From contig NC_029518.1 of NCBI RefSeq assembly GCF_001577835.2, positions 70,835,378 through 70,899,377 on the forward strand: 64,000 nt of DNA, given 5' to 3'. The notes under the pieces were generated by a model. That model worked only from the letters and a program-made list of their open reading frames with translations. It was not told where the DNA came from and ran no database searches. Positions 1-10,600 of the stretch are shown one piece after another. Numbering within the stretch: the first letter of the stretch is position 1; the number at the start of each line of letters is the position of its first letter. A program made the translations under genes and the position numbers. This DNA is from Coturnix japonica (lineage: Eukaryota; Chordata; Aves; Galliformes; Phasianidae).

Positions 1-1880
1 GATTCTGCTTCTCTACTGGTTAGAAGATACTGGTGATAAGCAGAACGTGGTTGAATATTATTGACATATTTAAAAGTTATCCAGAAGGTGGCATGCAGAC
101 AAAGATAAATAAACAAACTGCACCCATGAGATTAATTCCCTTAGGAAACCATACCAATAACAGTCTTTGATGTAATGGCCAAAAATGGTTCTGCTCTACT
201 TATCCAGCTAAGATCCATGAAACTGCATGCTATGGAAAATAGCATTTTTCTAACTGTTTTCCCAGTGAACCTACTTAGAATGCCCTCTTTGCCGAAGTTC
301 TCATTATCTGGAAGTGACAAAAGGAACCATTTTGGCATCTACAGAAGGCAGCCAGTACCATTTTAGACACCTTCCATTGCTGCTGCTCTGAGAAGCAGGG
401 GTCTCCAGCATCTCCTGAGTTGTATCTCCTGCATGCTAGGACCACCAATACCTCCTTCATTTCTTTTGTATAGGCATCTCAGTCACAGAATTTCAAAATC
501 CATGGTTAGAAGGGCAGAAAGCTGAGAGAAGAAGGAGGTGGTTGGTCTAAAGGAGACTCCTGGTTATATGCGCACAGGAATGCCCAGCCAATTAAGAGAG
601 ACAAGTCGGCTGACTCATGAAATGCCTTTCACTTGGAGGATCCCACAAAGGCTGCACAAACTGTTCAGTCTGTGTCATATGGTCACATGTGGAAAACCCC
701 ACCTAGCTGGGGTGATGCACCACACAAAGAGCTAATACCTCAATTCTGAAGGACAAGAAACTGTATTATTCTCATCAGTAGCTGGGAAACATGCAGAAAG
801 AATATAAAATTGTTAGAAGTTTGTGGCAGAGCCAGAAACTGAATGCAGAAATCTTGATTCTGAGCTCAAAACATTACTGAAAAGACCATTTTTCTCCCTT
901 GGCAGCAGTGATGTCAGTGGCATTAGCCAATTACTGACCAGTGCCATTGGCACTCCATTCTCATATCCTTTATTCCAATTACAGGGAAACCTCAGCAGTG
1001 CATGAAGAGCCTATGATTAAACCTTAAAAACCAAGCAATTCAAGGGTATGTATGTGGTTAAGCTTTCTGGTTTACATTATGAGGGCAGTGTAAATCAGGG
1101 CAAAGACAACCGCTTTCATTTTCCCGAGCTTTGTTTAGAATAACACAAGTAAAACCATACAGTGAAATAACCTGGTTACAGGCTAGCTAAATATATAGCG
1201 TGAAAAAGAAAGGAGCATATGCGCAACATGGGGGGAAAAACAAAGTGTTAGTCTCACTTTAAGAGCAATGCAACAGATCAACAGCTCTTAAAATGTGATG
1301 CATCTACACCATACTGACACAGCACTTGGCTGTAAGAGGCAACAGCCATCACTTTTTATCTGACTAAACACTATGGCTCAAACACTGCTTGTTGATTCTG
1401 ATGCCAAATTCATAGAGCAGCGTTAGAATAATTTCTAATGCTTTTTACCTCAGCCTGCATGGAATGCTGACTTTGAGCTGGGGTTTATTTACCTGGATAT
1501 ACTTAAAACATATTTTACAATACCCTATATATGCTTACCCTGGCTTTAAAGCAGCTTACTAAGGTTTTGGAGATATATGGACTCTTCCAAGACATCTGGA
1601 GATTAGAGTGATTCACAGGCCTAAGCTCTGGGGTGTATGTAGTCATACTGAAAAATATTTGAAGATTTTGAAAGCCCAGCAGAGTCATTCCAGTAGCAGG
1701 GAAGACACCACTTGGCCATACCAATGTAGGTCACTGGTATAACAGAAATGAGCATATTTAAACATTATTATTTATCTACAGTTTTACTTTCAAGCCCTCC
1801 TCTCTCACACTCTCAGCTTGTAGCCACTTGCATCTCGTGGACTTTAAGCCAGGGGCAGTTTCTGTAGTGCGAGTAAAGCT
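1..1880. other. Non-coding AT-rich sequence, nothing recognised
   Basis: There is no convincing exon, RNA gene or repeat family in this stretch. Open frames are at most about 70 codons, lack recognisable domains and are not flanked by clear splice signals. If the CpG island at 3.8-5.2 kb drives leftward transcription, this would be intronic sequence of that transcript; that is inference only. Confidence 0.5.
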
Positions 1881-1884
1881 CTGT

Positions 1885-2060
1885 GGATTTCTCTTCCATA
1901 AAGATGTCCAGTCTTTCCTTGAATCCCACAAAATCTTTGACCCACAGAGTTCTGTATCAGGGCGTTCCACTGCTCAACTACATGTTGTATGAGAAAGCAT
2001 CTCCTTTTCTTCATCTTAAGCTGACCATAGACTAGCATGATTTTATGATAAATCACATTA
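1885..2060 (-). mobile_element. Ancient CR1 LINE 3'-region remnant
   Basis: Read on the + strand, the segment contains phrases matching the antisense of old sauropsid CR1 3' regions: TCTTCCATAAAGATGTCCAG, then TTGAATCCCACAAAATCT, then a 'gttccactgctcaactacat-gttgt' block corresponding to the usual 'gagttccacaggtt...cgttgtgtgaa' motif. It lacks the terminal repeats and is heavily diverged, so it is an old, truncated insertion. The match is from memory of CR1 consensus sequences; the exact subfamily cannot be assigned. Confidence 0.6.
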
Positions 2061-2110
2061 TACTGGACCTGCAAGGAACTTTGCTTTGCATGGAGGCATT
2101 CTGCAAGCAA

Positions 2111-3680
2111 ATGGGCAGAGTGCTATGGCTCTCTTTAGCCACTCTTTAAAAAGGAGGAAAAAAACAACAAACACACAACCCTGAGCCTCCTGTTTGAAAC
2201 ACTACACTCAAGTACTCACTAGTTACAAGGAGTCTTGAAAGCCAAGGTTTCCATCAATTATAGTGAAGCGCTTGTTGTTTGTGATGAACTGACTGGACAA
2301 CTACATTTCAGTAGAACTGGATGAAGTCCAAGCCAAGGAGTTTGATGAAAATGGTAATTCTCGTCATTGCCATTTACAGCCAAGCACTCAGGTTCTGTTT
2401 ACTAATCAGAACTCTGCTGTTTAAGAAGGCCAGCATCAAGCACAGGCAAAGTGAGCAGTTATATGGCCCAGTACAGGCTGCTGGCATGAGGGAACACAGG
2501 GAATTATCTTGCCAGATAGAGGGGATGGAAACAAATTGATGGTCGCAAAGACAGTACTGTAGAGTGAGAGAAAGGGAGAGAGAGCACAGGCTCCAAAATG
2601 AGGAGGATGGGCTCAGAGAAGGCCACACGACAGAAGGGAAAAAAAGATTCTCAAAATCTTTGCACCACAGTGTTCTCTGCTCTTCTTCCAAACACAGAGC
2701 TCTGCCCCCTCCTTTTCTTTGCTCCTTTCCCATACACATTTTGGGATGGCTTACAATAATTAGAAGCCTTCAGTCAGCTCTGCCTTTATGGCAGGATGAA
2801 CTGCTTCAGAGAAGAAAGAAAACAGAAACTGGGAAGTAAAGAAGTGTTCTGATCTTATGAATATATTGGAATTCTCCCTCTGATTTCCAATCCCAGCTGA
2901 TAGCCCAGGAAGGACTCTGTTCAGTGGCATTCCAACACCCATATGTACATGTAAAAGCATTTTCAGCTCTCCTCCAATGTCGAACCTTTTCTGCAATCAC
3001 AAAGCATATCCATACCCTACCTTTTTAGGATATCCTTTAAACATCTTGTCAGCATGACCTCCAGCAGAATCTACTCCAAAATGCTTCTCTTCAGGCTTGC
3101 AGAAACAGAATTTGCCTTTTAGTGTAGCTCAGACACAAGAAAAGTTGTGCCCAGCTGCCTTCCAATGCTGTATTATGGTCTGTTCACAGCAGCCTGAGGA
3201 GCCTGAGCCATCTTATTGTATGAAAGTCAGCACTTGCCTAGATTTACATTCAGATTTCAGACCATAAAATAGAAGAAGCTGTAACACTAACCAGCTCCTT
3301 AAGTGCTTCTGGCCTTACTCTCGAAGCAGTCTTGGAACTGACAGTTCTCCTTTGACACAGCAAAAGAGAAAGCAGATTATGGAAATCCTGGATGGAAGCA
3401 CCACCCTAACCCTGACCACCACTGCCCTCTCCACTCCTATGGAGGTGCTCGCCCTATAGAGCGCTGCACTGATTTCATCCTCCGCTCTGACTTATGGAAA
3501 AACAAACAACTCACACAACAACCACAGAGTGACTCCTGTTTTTGTTTGTTTGTTTGCTTCCACAAGATTTAAGCTGCCTCAGCATCAACAAGAATGAAAT
3601 TGGAAGGAGTTTGGAAAGCTCATGTGGACTTATGAGATCACACCGAAAAATAACAGGGAAAAAGGGGGAAAAATAAAAAC
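2111..3680. other. Non-coding stretch, nothing recognised
   Basis: No gene or known repeat was recognised. The frames at 2374-2739 (-) and 2564-2839 (+) overlap each other, are rich in low-complexity Glu/Arg/Ser/Leu runs and have no domain. They are taken as chance frames. Confidence 0.5.
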
Positions 3681-3681
3681 A

Positions 3682-3707
3682 AGAGAGAGAGAGAGAGAGA
3701 GAGAGAA
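3682..3707. repeat. (GA)n microsatellite
   Basis: About 12-13 uninterrupted GA dinucleotides on the + strand, followed by an A-rich tract. It lies about 75 bp outside the left edge of the first CpG island. The purine-only strand could form triplex DNA, but no function can be claimed. Confidence 0.95.
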
Positions 3708-3779
3708 ACACAGGAAAAAAATGAAAGAGAAAAGTAAAATAGGTGATGACGGAACTGGTTTCACCTCGGGTTCAGATTT

Positions 3780-5210
3780 TCTGTCTCCCGGGCGGGGCAG
3801 GAGAACCGCTGGGTGGCGCGCCCGGACAGCGGCACGGCTCGGAGCGCATAGGCACGGCACGGCCCGGATCGGATGAGAGGGGCTCGGCTCCGCACGGCTC
3901 AGCTCGAGGGCAAGCGAGGAGGACGAACGCTTCACAGCTTCAGCCGTGTCGGTTGCCCCTCGCCGGGAAGCTCTCCCAGCTGGCAGCCCCGCTCTCCTCC
4001 CCGCCGGGACATGGGGAGGGGGGTTGTGGAAGGGATCCTCAGCCCCTCTGTGGCTGCCGGGGTGAGGGGGGCATCCGCAGCGGGGAGGGAGGACGGCGAC
4101 TGCGTTCGTGTCTTTGCTTTTCATTGCCCACTCCCCTTCTGCTCACCGTTCCGATGCACTAATCGCGCAGAAGCGTGGTGCTTTCTTGGAGGAGTGGGAG
4201 GAAGGCTCTAAAGCCCTTCGGCCACCCTCTGTCCCGCTTTCGGGTGTGACTACGGGGCGCCCTGCTTTCTGTGCCCGACCCGAAGGAGCTCCCTCTCTCC
4301 TAGTCCTCAAGCTACATACTTGGCACGGCTTTCCGCGATTCCGAGATAAAGCTGTTTCTAGCAGTGACGAATCTGGATAAAATTAGTGTCAGCTCCAAAA
4401 GGAGGGCAGGAATGGTAGCACAAACACGGCGGGGGTGAATCAGAACTCAAGGAGAGGTTGTTTTGAAAAACAGAGAGAGGCTCCGGAGCTGCGCGGAGAC
4501 AAAACCCTTGAAAGCATAAAGCAATGAACGTGTCCCCCTCCGTTGTCCGCGGAGCCGTCTTTGCTTAGAAAGGGGATCAGAGATCTGCGTCACTTTTTGG
4601 TCCTATCAAAAAGAAACCCACCAGGACGGCAGGGTTACTCAAAACCCGAGGCACCGACCCCTCCGCTTCGCTTCACAGCGGGCCCGAGGCCACCTGTGCG
4701 CCGCGCTGCCCAGCAGAGCCCCCCGACCCCGTTCCTGCGCGTACCTGGCAGCGCCGAGCCCCGGCCGGGGGGCAGCGGCCACATCCACGCAGCGCCGGTG
4801 TCCCCGCTCCGCCACCGCCGAGCACCCGCCGCTACTGAGCACGGGGCGGGGGGGAGCCGCCGGGTCTTCCCAGGTGGGGGAGGGGATGGAAAAAAGAAGG
4901 GAGGAGGGAGGGGGAGGGCCGAGGGGAACCGAGGCAGAGCCCCTCGGATGGGACGGGATATGGGATGGGATGAAGGGACGGGGCTCTGCCTGCGGGGCGG
5001 GGAGTGCATCGCCGTGGGGAGCCGGGGTGACCCGAGCAGAGCTGGGGCGGGAGCGGCTGCTGGGAGAGTAGGGGAAGGCGGGGTCGGGAAGGGGGGGTGG
5101 CGGGGCCCCGAGCCGGGAGGGTGCCCTCCCCTGGGGCGCCTCGCTCCGCCCGGACCGCGCTCCTCAGGGGCTCGGAGGCCGGGGAGAAACGTCCCCCTTT
5201 CTCCCTTCTC
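3780..5210 (-). promoter_or_regulatory. CpG island, putative promoter of a leftward gene (possibly PRSS35)
   Basis: The sequence changes abruptly from AT-rich to very GC- and CpG-rich, with GC-box-like runs (GGGGCGGGG) and G-tracts, the hallmark of a vertebrate CpG-island promoter. Two minus-strand splice-donor-like sites are visible: CCAG|GTACGC (boundary near 4744-4745) and ACG|GTGAGC (near 4146-4147). A plus-strand GTGAGG near 4061 is a weaker alternative. In other vertebrates the gene 5' of ME1, transcribed divergently, is PRSS35, whose coding sequence lies essentially in one downstream exon. That would place its promoter and untranslated exon 1 here and its coding exon beyond the left edge. 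The island is directly seen; orientation and gene identity are inferred from synteny. A bidirectional promoter or a lncRNA promoter is the main alternative. Confidence 0.6.
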
Positions 5211-5585
5211 AGAATCACAGAATCGCAGGGGCTGGAAGGGACTTCAAGAGAACACCAAGTTCAATCCCCCTGCTAGTCAGATACCCTGCAATAGTTCACA
5301 CACGTAGGCATCCAGACGTGTTTTGAACATCTCCGTGGAAGGAGACTCCGCAACCTCACTGGGCAACCTGTTCCAGGGCACTGTCACCCTTACAAGTTCT
5401 TCTATATGGGACTTCCTATATAGGAATTTTAGGCCATTACTCCTTGTCCTGTCACTATGCACCACCAAGAGAACCTGGCCTCATCCATTTGCCTCCCACC
5501 TCCCTTCATGTATTTGTAAACATTAATCAGATCCCCCCCTCAGTCTTCTTTTCCCCAGGCTGAACAGACCCAGATCCTTCTTTCT
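5211..5585 (-). mobile_element. CR1 LINE 3' end, antisense
   Basis: It begins with the CR1 terminal signature read antisense (AGAATCACAGAATCGCAGGG, then GGCTGGAAGGGAC). It continues with 'caacctcactgggcaacctgttccagggcactgtcaccctta' and 'tccttgtcctgtcactatgc', and ends near 'ttccccaggctgaacagaccc', all typical of the CR1 3' UTR and extreme ORF2 C-terminus. The copy is 5'-truncated, as usual for CR1, and abuts the right edge of the CpG island. Moderate divergence suggests a mid-age avian copy. Confidence 0.9.
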
Positions 5586-6310
5586 AACCCCTTTTTCTGT
5601 CTTCCCCTGCCCCAGAGCAGCAAGCTCCCAGGCCCCTGTTGGTTGTAGCCTTGTGTGGAGATGGGGCACTGGAACTTTGATGCCCCTTACCTCACCACTC
5701 CCTTTGCGACCTTGGACTGGTGTTTTCTGCTCCATATGTCCTGTTCCAGCGTGGGGACAGTGTGGGCCTTCTGAAGGGACCAGAAGACCCACCTGATGCC
5801 CACAGTCCTCTGCCCTACAAGTGCTTCTGAAGCACTCTGGTGCCACATGAAGAAACTCATTTATTAAGGACTTTTGCAAGTGCTTGACTTGAACCATTTC
5901 AATGAGCTCATATGCTGAAAACAGCTCCCGCTAGAAGATGTCCTGCTTGGTTTGCCAAAACCAGCAGGAAACATGTGGCATTGCTAGAGATCAAATTGAG
6001 ATCTCCAGAATGCTATTTCATGTCTCAAGGATAAGAATATCTTTCCTTTCAAAGACTTTACTTTTGAAATCTAGTGGAAATATTATATGAATGGGATGGG
6101 AATAAACTATTGGCCATTCTTCATAACGTTCATTTTCTTGCAGTTTTGCTTGTATTGCTGTTTGCCTGTATGACTTCAAACCAAAGTGTAAGGGTAATTA
6201 TTTATGCACCTGAGAAAATGAGCTGAAGAATTCCCATTTTACTTGGTGAGGAGAGATAGAAATCCACATTATGAGGCAGTTTTGTTTTGCAAGCAATTTC
6301 TTGTACTTTC
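5586..6310. other. Intergenic, nothing recognised
   Basis: No exon, RNA gene or repeat family was identified. The minus-strand frame at 5523-5897 overlaps the CR1 end and has no domain. Confidence 0.5.
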
Positions 6311-6311
6311 A

Positions 6312-6570
6312 CACTGGATCAGGCCAAACCTTTTTTAGACCAAAAGCCTATTAAAATGTATTAGTGCAGGGCAAGATCATGTGGTATTCCTCTTGAGAGC
6401 TTTCCCTACCACCAATATTTCAGGCTCAGAGGTTTTATGAGGAATATGCCATTTCTACGCACTACTACTTTCCCTTAAATCTATGTAGATCTTTAGTGTC
6501 CACAGGCAGCTCTGGTGGCAAGTTCCACAGGTCAAAACCCATCTCTGTGTATTGTCAACCTTGCTACTAC
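6312..6570 (-). mobile_element. Ancient CR1 LINE remnant, antisense
   Basis: CTGGATCAGGCCAAACC resembles the 'ggatcagaccaaaggtcc' motif of old sauropsid CR1 3' regions read antisense. About 200 bp later, GGTGGCAAGTTCCACAGGTC matches the 'ctctggcaaggagttccacaggtt' block. The order and spacing are right for one decayed copy. No terminal repeats are detectable. Confidence 0.6.
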
Positions 6571-6900
6571 TAGCTTGCTTACACTCACTTAGAGACACCC
6601 TTCACATGCCACATCTAAATGTATGAGTCTTCATCACAAAGACACTGTAGCCACTCTCTCACCCTGAAGGATTCTAGCTAAGTTAGCCGTGTTGTATGTG
6701 AAAGTAACTCGTTTTTTCCCATCCTACTTCTGATGCACATGGACAAGAATGTCATCTGAAGGATGATGGGGGCAAACGCTTCTTGGTAGTGGCAAGTAGA
6801 AATGAGGAGCAGTGGCCACATGCACTGGTAAGCTGTGTTCATAGCTGCAGCCTGGGAGCTTCAGCTTGACCATCAGAACCAAATACCAGAAGAGTCAAAG

Positions 6901-7095
6901 GATCATAGAATCCTTAGAGTTGGAAGGGATCTTTAAAGTTCATTTAGTCCAACTCCCCTGCAACTCAACAGTGAACAGGCACAGCTAGATCAGGTTGCCC
7001 AGGGCCTAATACAGTCTTACCTTTAAAGTCTCCAGGGATGGGGCATCAACCACACCTCTGGGCAGCCCAGAGTCACGCAGCACTGGCACAAGGTG
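6901..7095 (-). mobile_element. CR1 LINE 3' end, antisense
   Basis: It opens with ATCATAGAATCCTTAGAGTT and GGAAGGGATCTTTAAAG. It continues with 'agtccaactcccctgcaa', 'gatcaggttgcccagggc' and 'ctccagggatggggcatcaaccacacctctgggca', which is a canonical antisense CR1 3' region. It ends where the sequence switches to a sense-oriented CR1-like 3' end. Confidence 0.9.
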
Positions 7096-7255
7096 CACAG
7101 AGGTGTTGTGGAGTCACTGTCCTTTGTGGTTTTCAGCCCTCAGCTAGACAGAGCCACAGCCCTGATCCAGAGCTGGCAGTAGTCCTCTGTCAAGTGGCAG
7201 CCTGGTCAGGGTGACCTGCAGAGGTCCCTCTCAACCAATATTTCTATCATTTTTT
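7096..7255 (+). mobile_element. CR1 LINE 3' end, sense, inverted relative to neighbour
   Basis: The block begins around 'gttgtggagtcactgtcctttg' and ends with GACCTGCAGAGGTCCCTCTC, then 'aaccaatatttctatcat'. This corresponds to the sense CR1 ending 'ggtcccttccaacc...ttctatgattct'. With the adjacent antisense copy it forms a tail-out inverted pair. The middle is diverged, so boundaries are approximate. Confidence 0.7.
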
Positions 7256-7429
7256 ACCTCGAAATGCAGGCAAAGTAGGATTTCTGTGGCAGCACAAAGG
7301 TGTTCTCTGCCCTGTCTACTGTTGATTTCCCAGCACCTCCTGGATTTGCATTGCTTTTTTTTGACAGATGTTGAGCACTATGCTGATGTTCCCATGGAAC
7401 TGCTTCCAAAACTCCAGTACTCTCCCATG

Positions 7430-7685
7430 AAGCACTCCCCAGATGACCTGCATATTCATTTGTGAAGTAAGGACCACTTTTTCCCCATGTGAACCACTTC
7501 ACATTTGTCTACATGGAACTCCATCCCCCACTCTATTGCTCAGTTATTCCCTTTCACAAACTTTCCTGCAGTTCTTTGCTTTGTCTTTATTAATTAACCT
7601 ATATGATTTGGAAGCCTCACCAGACTGTGTGGCCCAACCATTCATCCCTTTTCCAGATCAATTATGAACATTCAGAATAGTGCAG
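7430..7685 (-). mobile_element. Ancient CR1 (ORF2 region) remnant, antisense
   Basis: Phrases such as CCATGTGAACCACTTCACAT, 'tttgtctacatggaactccatc', 'attgctcagttattc', and 'tttccagatcaattatgaacat-tcagaatagtgcagg' match the antisense of the reverse-transcriptase portion of old CR1 copies spread across reptiles and birds. It is strongly decayed and lacks both ends. Confidence 0.65.
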
Positions 7686-7689
7686 GGTA

Positions 7690-10600
7690 CAACAGGTTGT
7701 TGCTAAACTGTCACCCCTACAAAAATTAGTTACTTAATACTCTATTCAATCTCTTATTTTTCAGAAGAGACATGAGGTTTGTTTCATTAAATGAACTCAG
7801 GGTAATGGGACCAGTGTGCTCATGTGGTGTCACCCCCTTTCTCACCTCCTTTCTCAATCTGCTATAGGTTAGTTTGTTCTTTCTTGTTTTCCTTTTTAAC
7901 TTGAAAAATTAGCTAACAAGAATTTTAATAAGCATAACATATATATCTGTTTTCTTTTTTTCTTTTTCATTATTTAACCAGGTTCTTGAATACTCTTTCA
8001 TTACAAATAATCCATTTCTTGCAATAGTAAGACTATACATTGTGGATAAGTCAGTGTAAATTTAAAGATGTTGGAGGGAGAGAAAAAGTAATTATTGCAT
8101 TCAAAATGCACCTCAAAATAACTAAAGATTATTAAAAGACATCAAGAATACGTATTTTATAGTAATGATTTTTTAGAAGCGTGCTGCATAATATACATAG
8201 TAGGGCTGTACAAATATAATTGTTGGGAAAGTTCCAGCATGCTAATTTTATCCTTCAGAAGTAATTTTACCTCATTAGAAGATTAGTGAGCCCTTTTGGT
8301 ATTTCTACATGTCCCAAAAATAAGTTTGACATCATACACCAACTGAAAGACATTCACTTGGAACTGAGCTTTGAAAGACTGATGCCTAAGAGAAAAGAGA
8401 AAGGGAAAATGAAAAGCAAATAAGTATTAACAACAACAATCTACTGTTTTCTATTGAAGTTTGTCCCTACGGACCTGTGGAGAAAATAAAGCAAGTTTTT
8501 ACCATCAGATTTTAATTCACTCAAAGAACTGTAATTAGCTGAAAGTAGATAATTCACAAAATGAGCTACGAAATGTTCCCAAATAAGATTCTTTTGGATT
8601 TTTAAATTTTATTTTTATTTTTTTGCATGTAGAAATCTGAGATAGGAGCCTCAGCTTTCCATGTGGGCAGCACACACAGGGTGTGGACGCACCAGCTGCA
8701 TAGACGCTCCCGGAATGCAGTCTGGCCTTACAAGGCTGGACGGATGCATTCTGCTCCCAGGCAGGTTTTGCACATGTATGAATAGTTTTGGATCATAGCA
8801 AGAAAATGTCTTATCCAGAATCTCAGGATTTTACTCCATGTAAAGCGCATTATGCCCAAACAGAAAGATAAACCTACCTTCAAAGTAGCTCTTCTGCATA
8901 AGAGCTGTGGGGAGAGAAAACAGAGATGCACCTCTGGAAAACAAAACAAAAAGTTGATATATGTCAAAAAAGAATACAGATGTCTGTAACCAAATTAAAA
9001 GTTCAATGCACAGTCCCTTGCCATATTCAGTGTGCAGAGATTAAGTCAGTTTTGCTCTCTACCTTTCATTCTGTCACCCCAGTGCTTATGTGTAGATGTA
9101 TACCTCATTCTAAAACAAGCAATTACTTGGGTAGTGCAGGTAAGCCCATTTCCATCTCCCTTTAAATCTCAAGCTCATCTCAGTACTCTTCCAGTTCAGC
9201 AGATACTGTATATTTCAATTCCTTTTTACTTTCCCTGTCCAAAGAAGACTAATTTTTATGAGCTTTAACACTTTTCCGGTCCCCAAACATTACACTCACG
9301 ATATCCTATTGGCTCATGATGAATGGTTGTGAGATAATTCCTACTGCTTTCAGAACAAAGGGATGTGAAATACAATAGATCTTTCTTACTGGATCAAGAA
9401 TGGTCTCCATGGCAGTGCCTCTTCTGTGGCAGCTTGTTGCCACAGAAGCCCTTTTGTTATGTGGACCAGTTGGGCTTGGTTATTGTGCTACTCAGAGGTT
9501 CCTGTGACACAGTGCTGACCGGTTAGACTAAGACGTTAAATGAAACAGACCTCTGTTAGAGACCCTGGCACTGAGGGCTTGGAAAATGCGCAAGAACTGC
9601 AATAAATAACATCATTTTTTAAGACTACACACCGTGAGGATAAAGAAGCATCACTGGCTCAGGAGGATTCTGCATAGACTGATGGACTATCACAGCGCAG
9701 GTTGTGAGGTAGTTATTAAATTTAAATTGGGGATAGGTGTACAAGGAATTATGGTGCCAGAACAAGGACATTAACAATGAGTGAAACGTCATCAACAGAA
9801 GAACTTACAGATGAAAAAAGAAACAGGAGGAATGTGGGACACAGGGCATCTGCCTGAGACTTCATTTTCACTATGTGAGTCTATTATACAAGAGATTAGG
9901 AGGAAAAAAAGAATGAGAAAAAATAACTGTGCCATTTTGAGGTAGTACAAACAGAAAAAAAAAACATTCCATTTCTGAGGTAAAACTATGTCAGCCTCGT
10001 GGTCAAATCAAGAGGGTGCTTTCTTCAGAGAAGCAGAAAGAAGAAATAAATGTGGAAATGTAAAAGCATGTGACCCACAGGAAGGAGACTGTGAGTTAAA
10101 AGCCCAGCCCCCAAGGGCTAAGTCCTGCCTTCCCTGGTTTTCACTCCCCCCACATCTGCAGCTGAAGAGGAAGCAATACAGACTTGCTCTGAGATTTGTA
10201 TGGTTAGTAGAAGAGCACAGTTGGCTGTTCAGACATCAATGGTAAAAGAGCAATGCTTAAAATTCTTACCTGATAAGAATCATGGAGATTAAATACATAT
10301 AGAAAGTGATCGCTTTCCTTGCTGAAAATTTCTACAAGGAGAGATTTTTCTGGAGAACTGTCAGATGGCAAATATTATATTCACCCAATATGATGGCAAG
10401 TTGCCGGTAGGTATTATTAGGGGGTGAAAAAATCTAGAAACAAACCAAAGCAAAAAGAAACTAGTATTTTTGTGAGCATACTGCTTTGAAGCAAATGCTT
10501 TCCTCCAATTGATATTCCCACTGCACTGGAAAAATACAGTGAATGGTGGATAGTAAACAGAGTACCGTGATACCCATAAATGACATTTTGATGTGAGGAG

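Noticed and set aside
3630-4124. 164-codon minus-strand frame
   Set aside because: Ser/Leu/Phe runs come from translating the (GA)n tract and Ala/Arg/Pro from the CpG island. No recognisable domain.
4543-5307. 254-codon open frame on + strand in the first CpG island
   Set aside because: Low-complexity Pro/Gly/Arg/Ala composition, overlapping frames on the opposite strand, and it runs into a CR1. Typical GC-rich chance frame with no domain.
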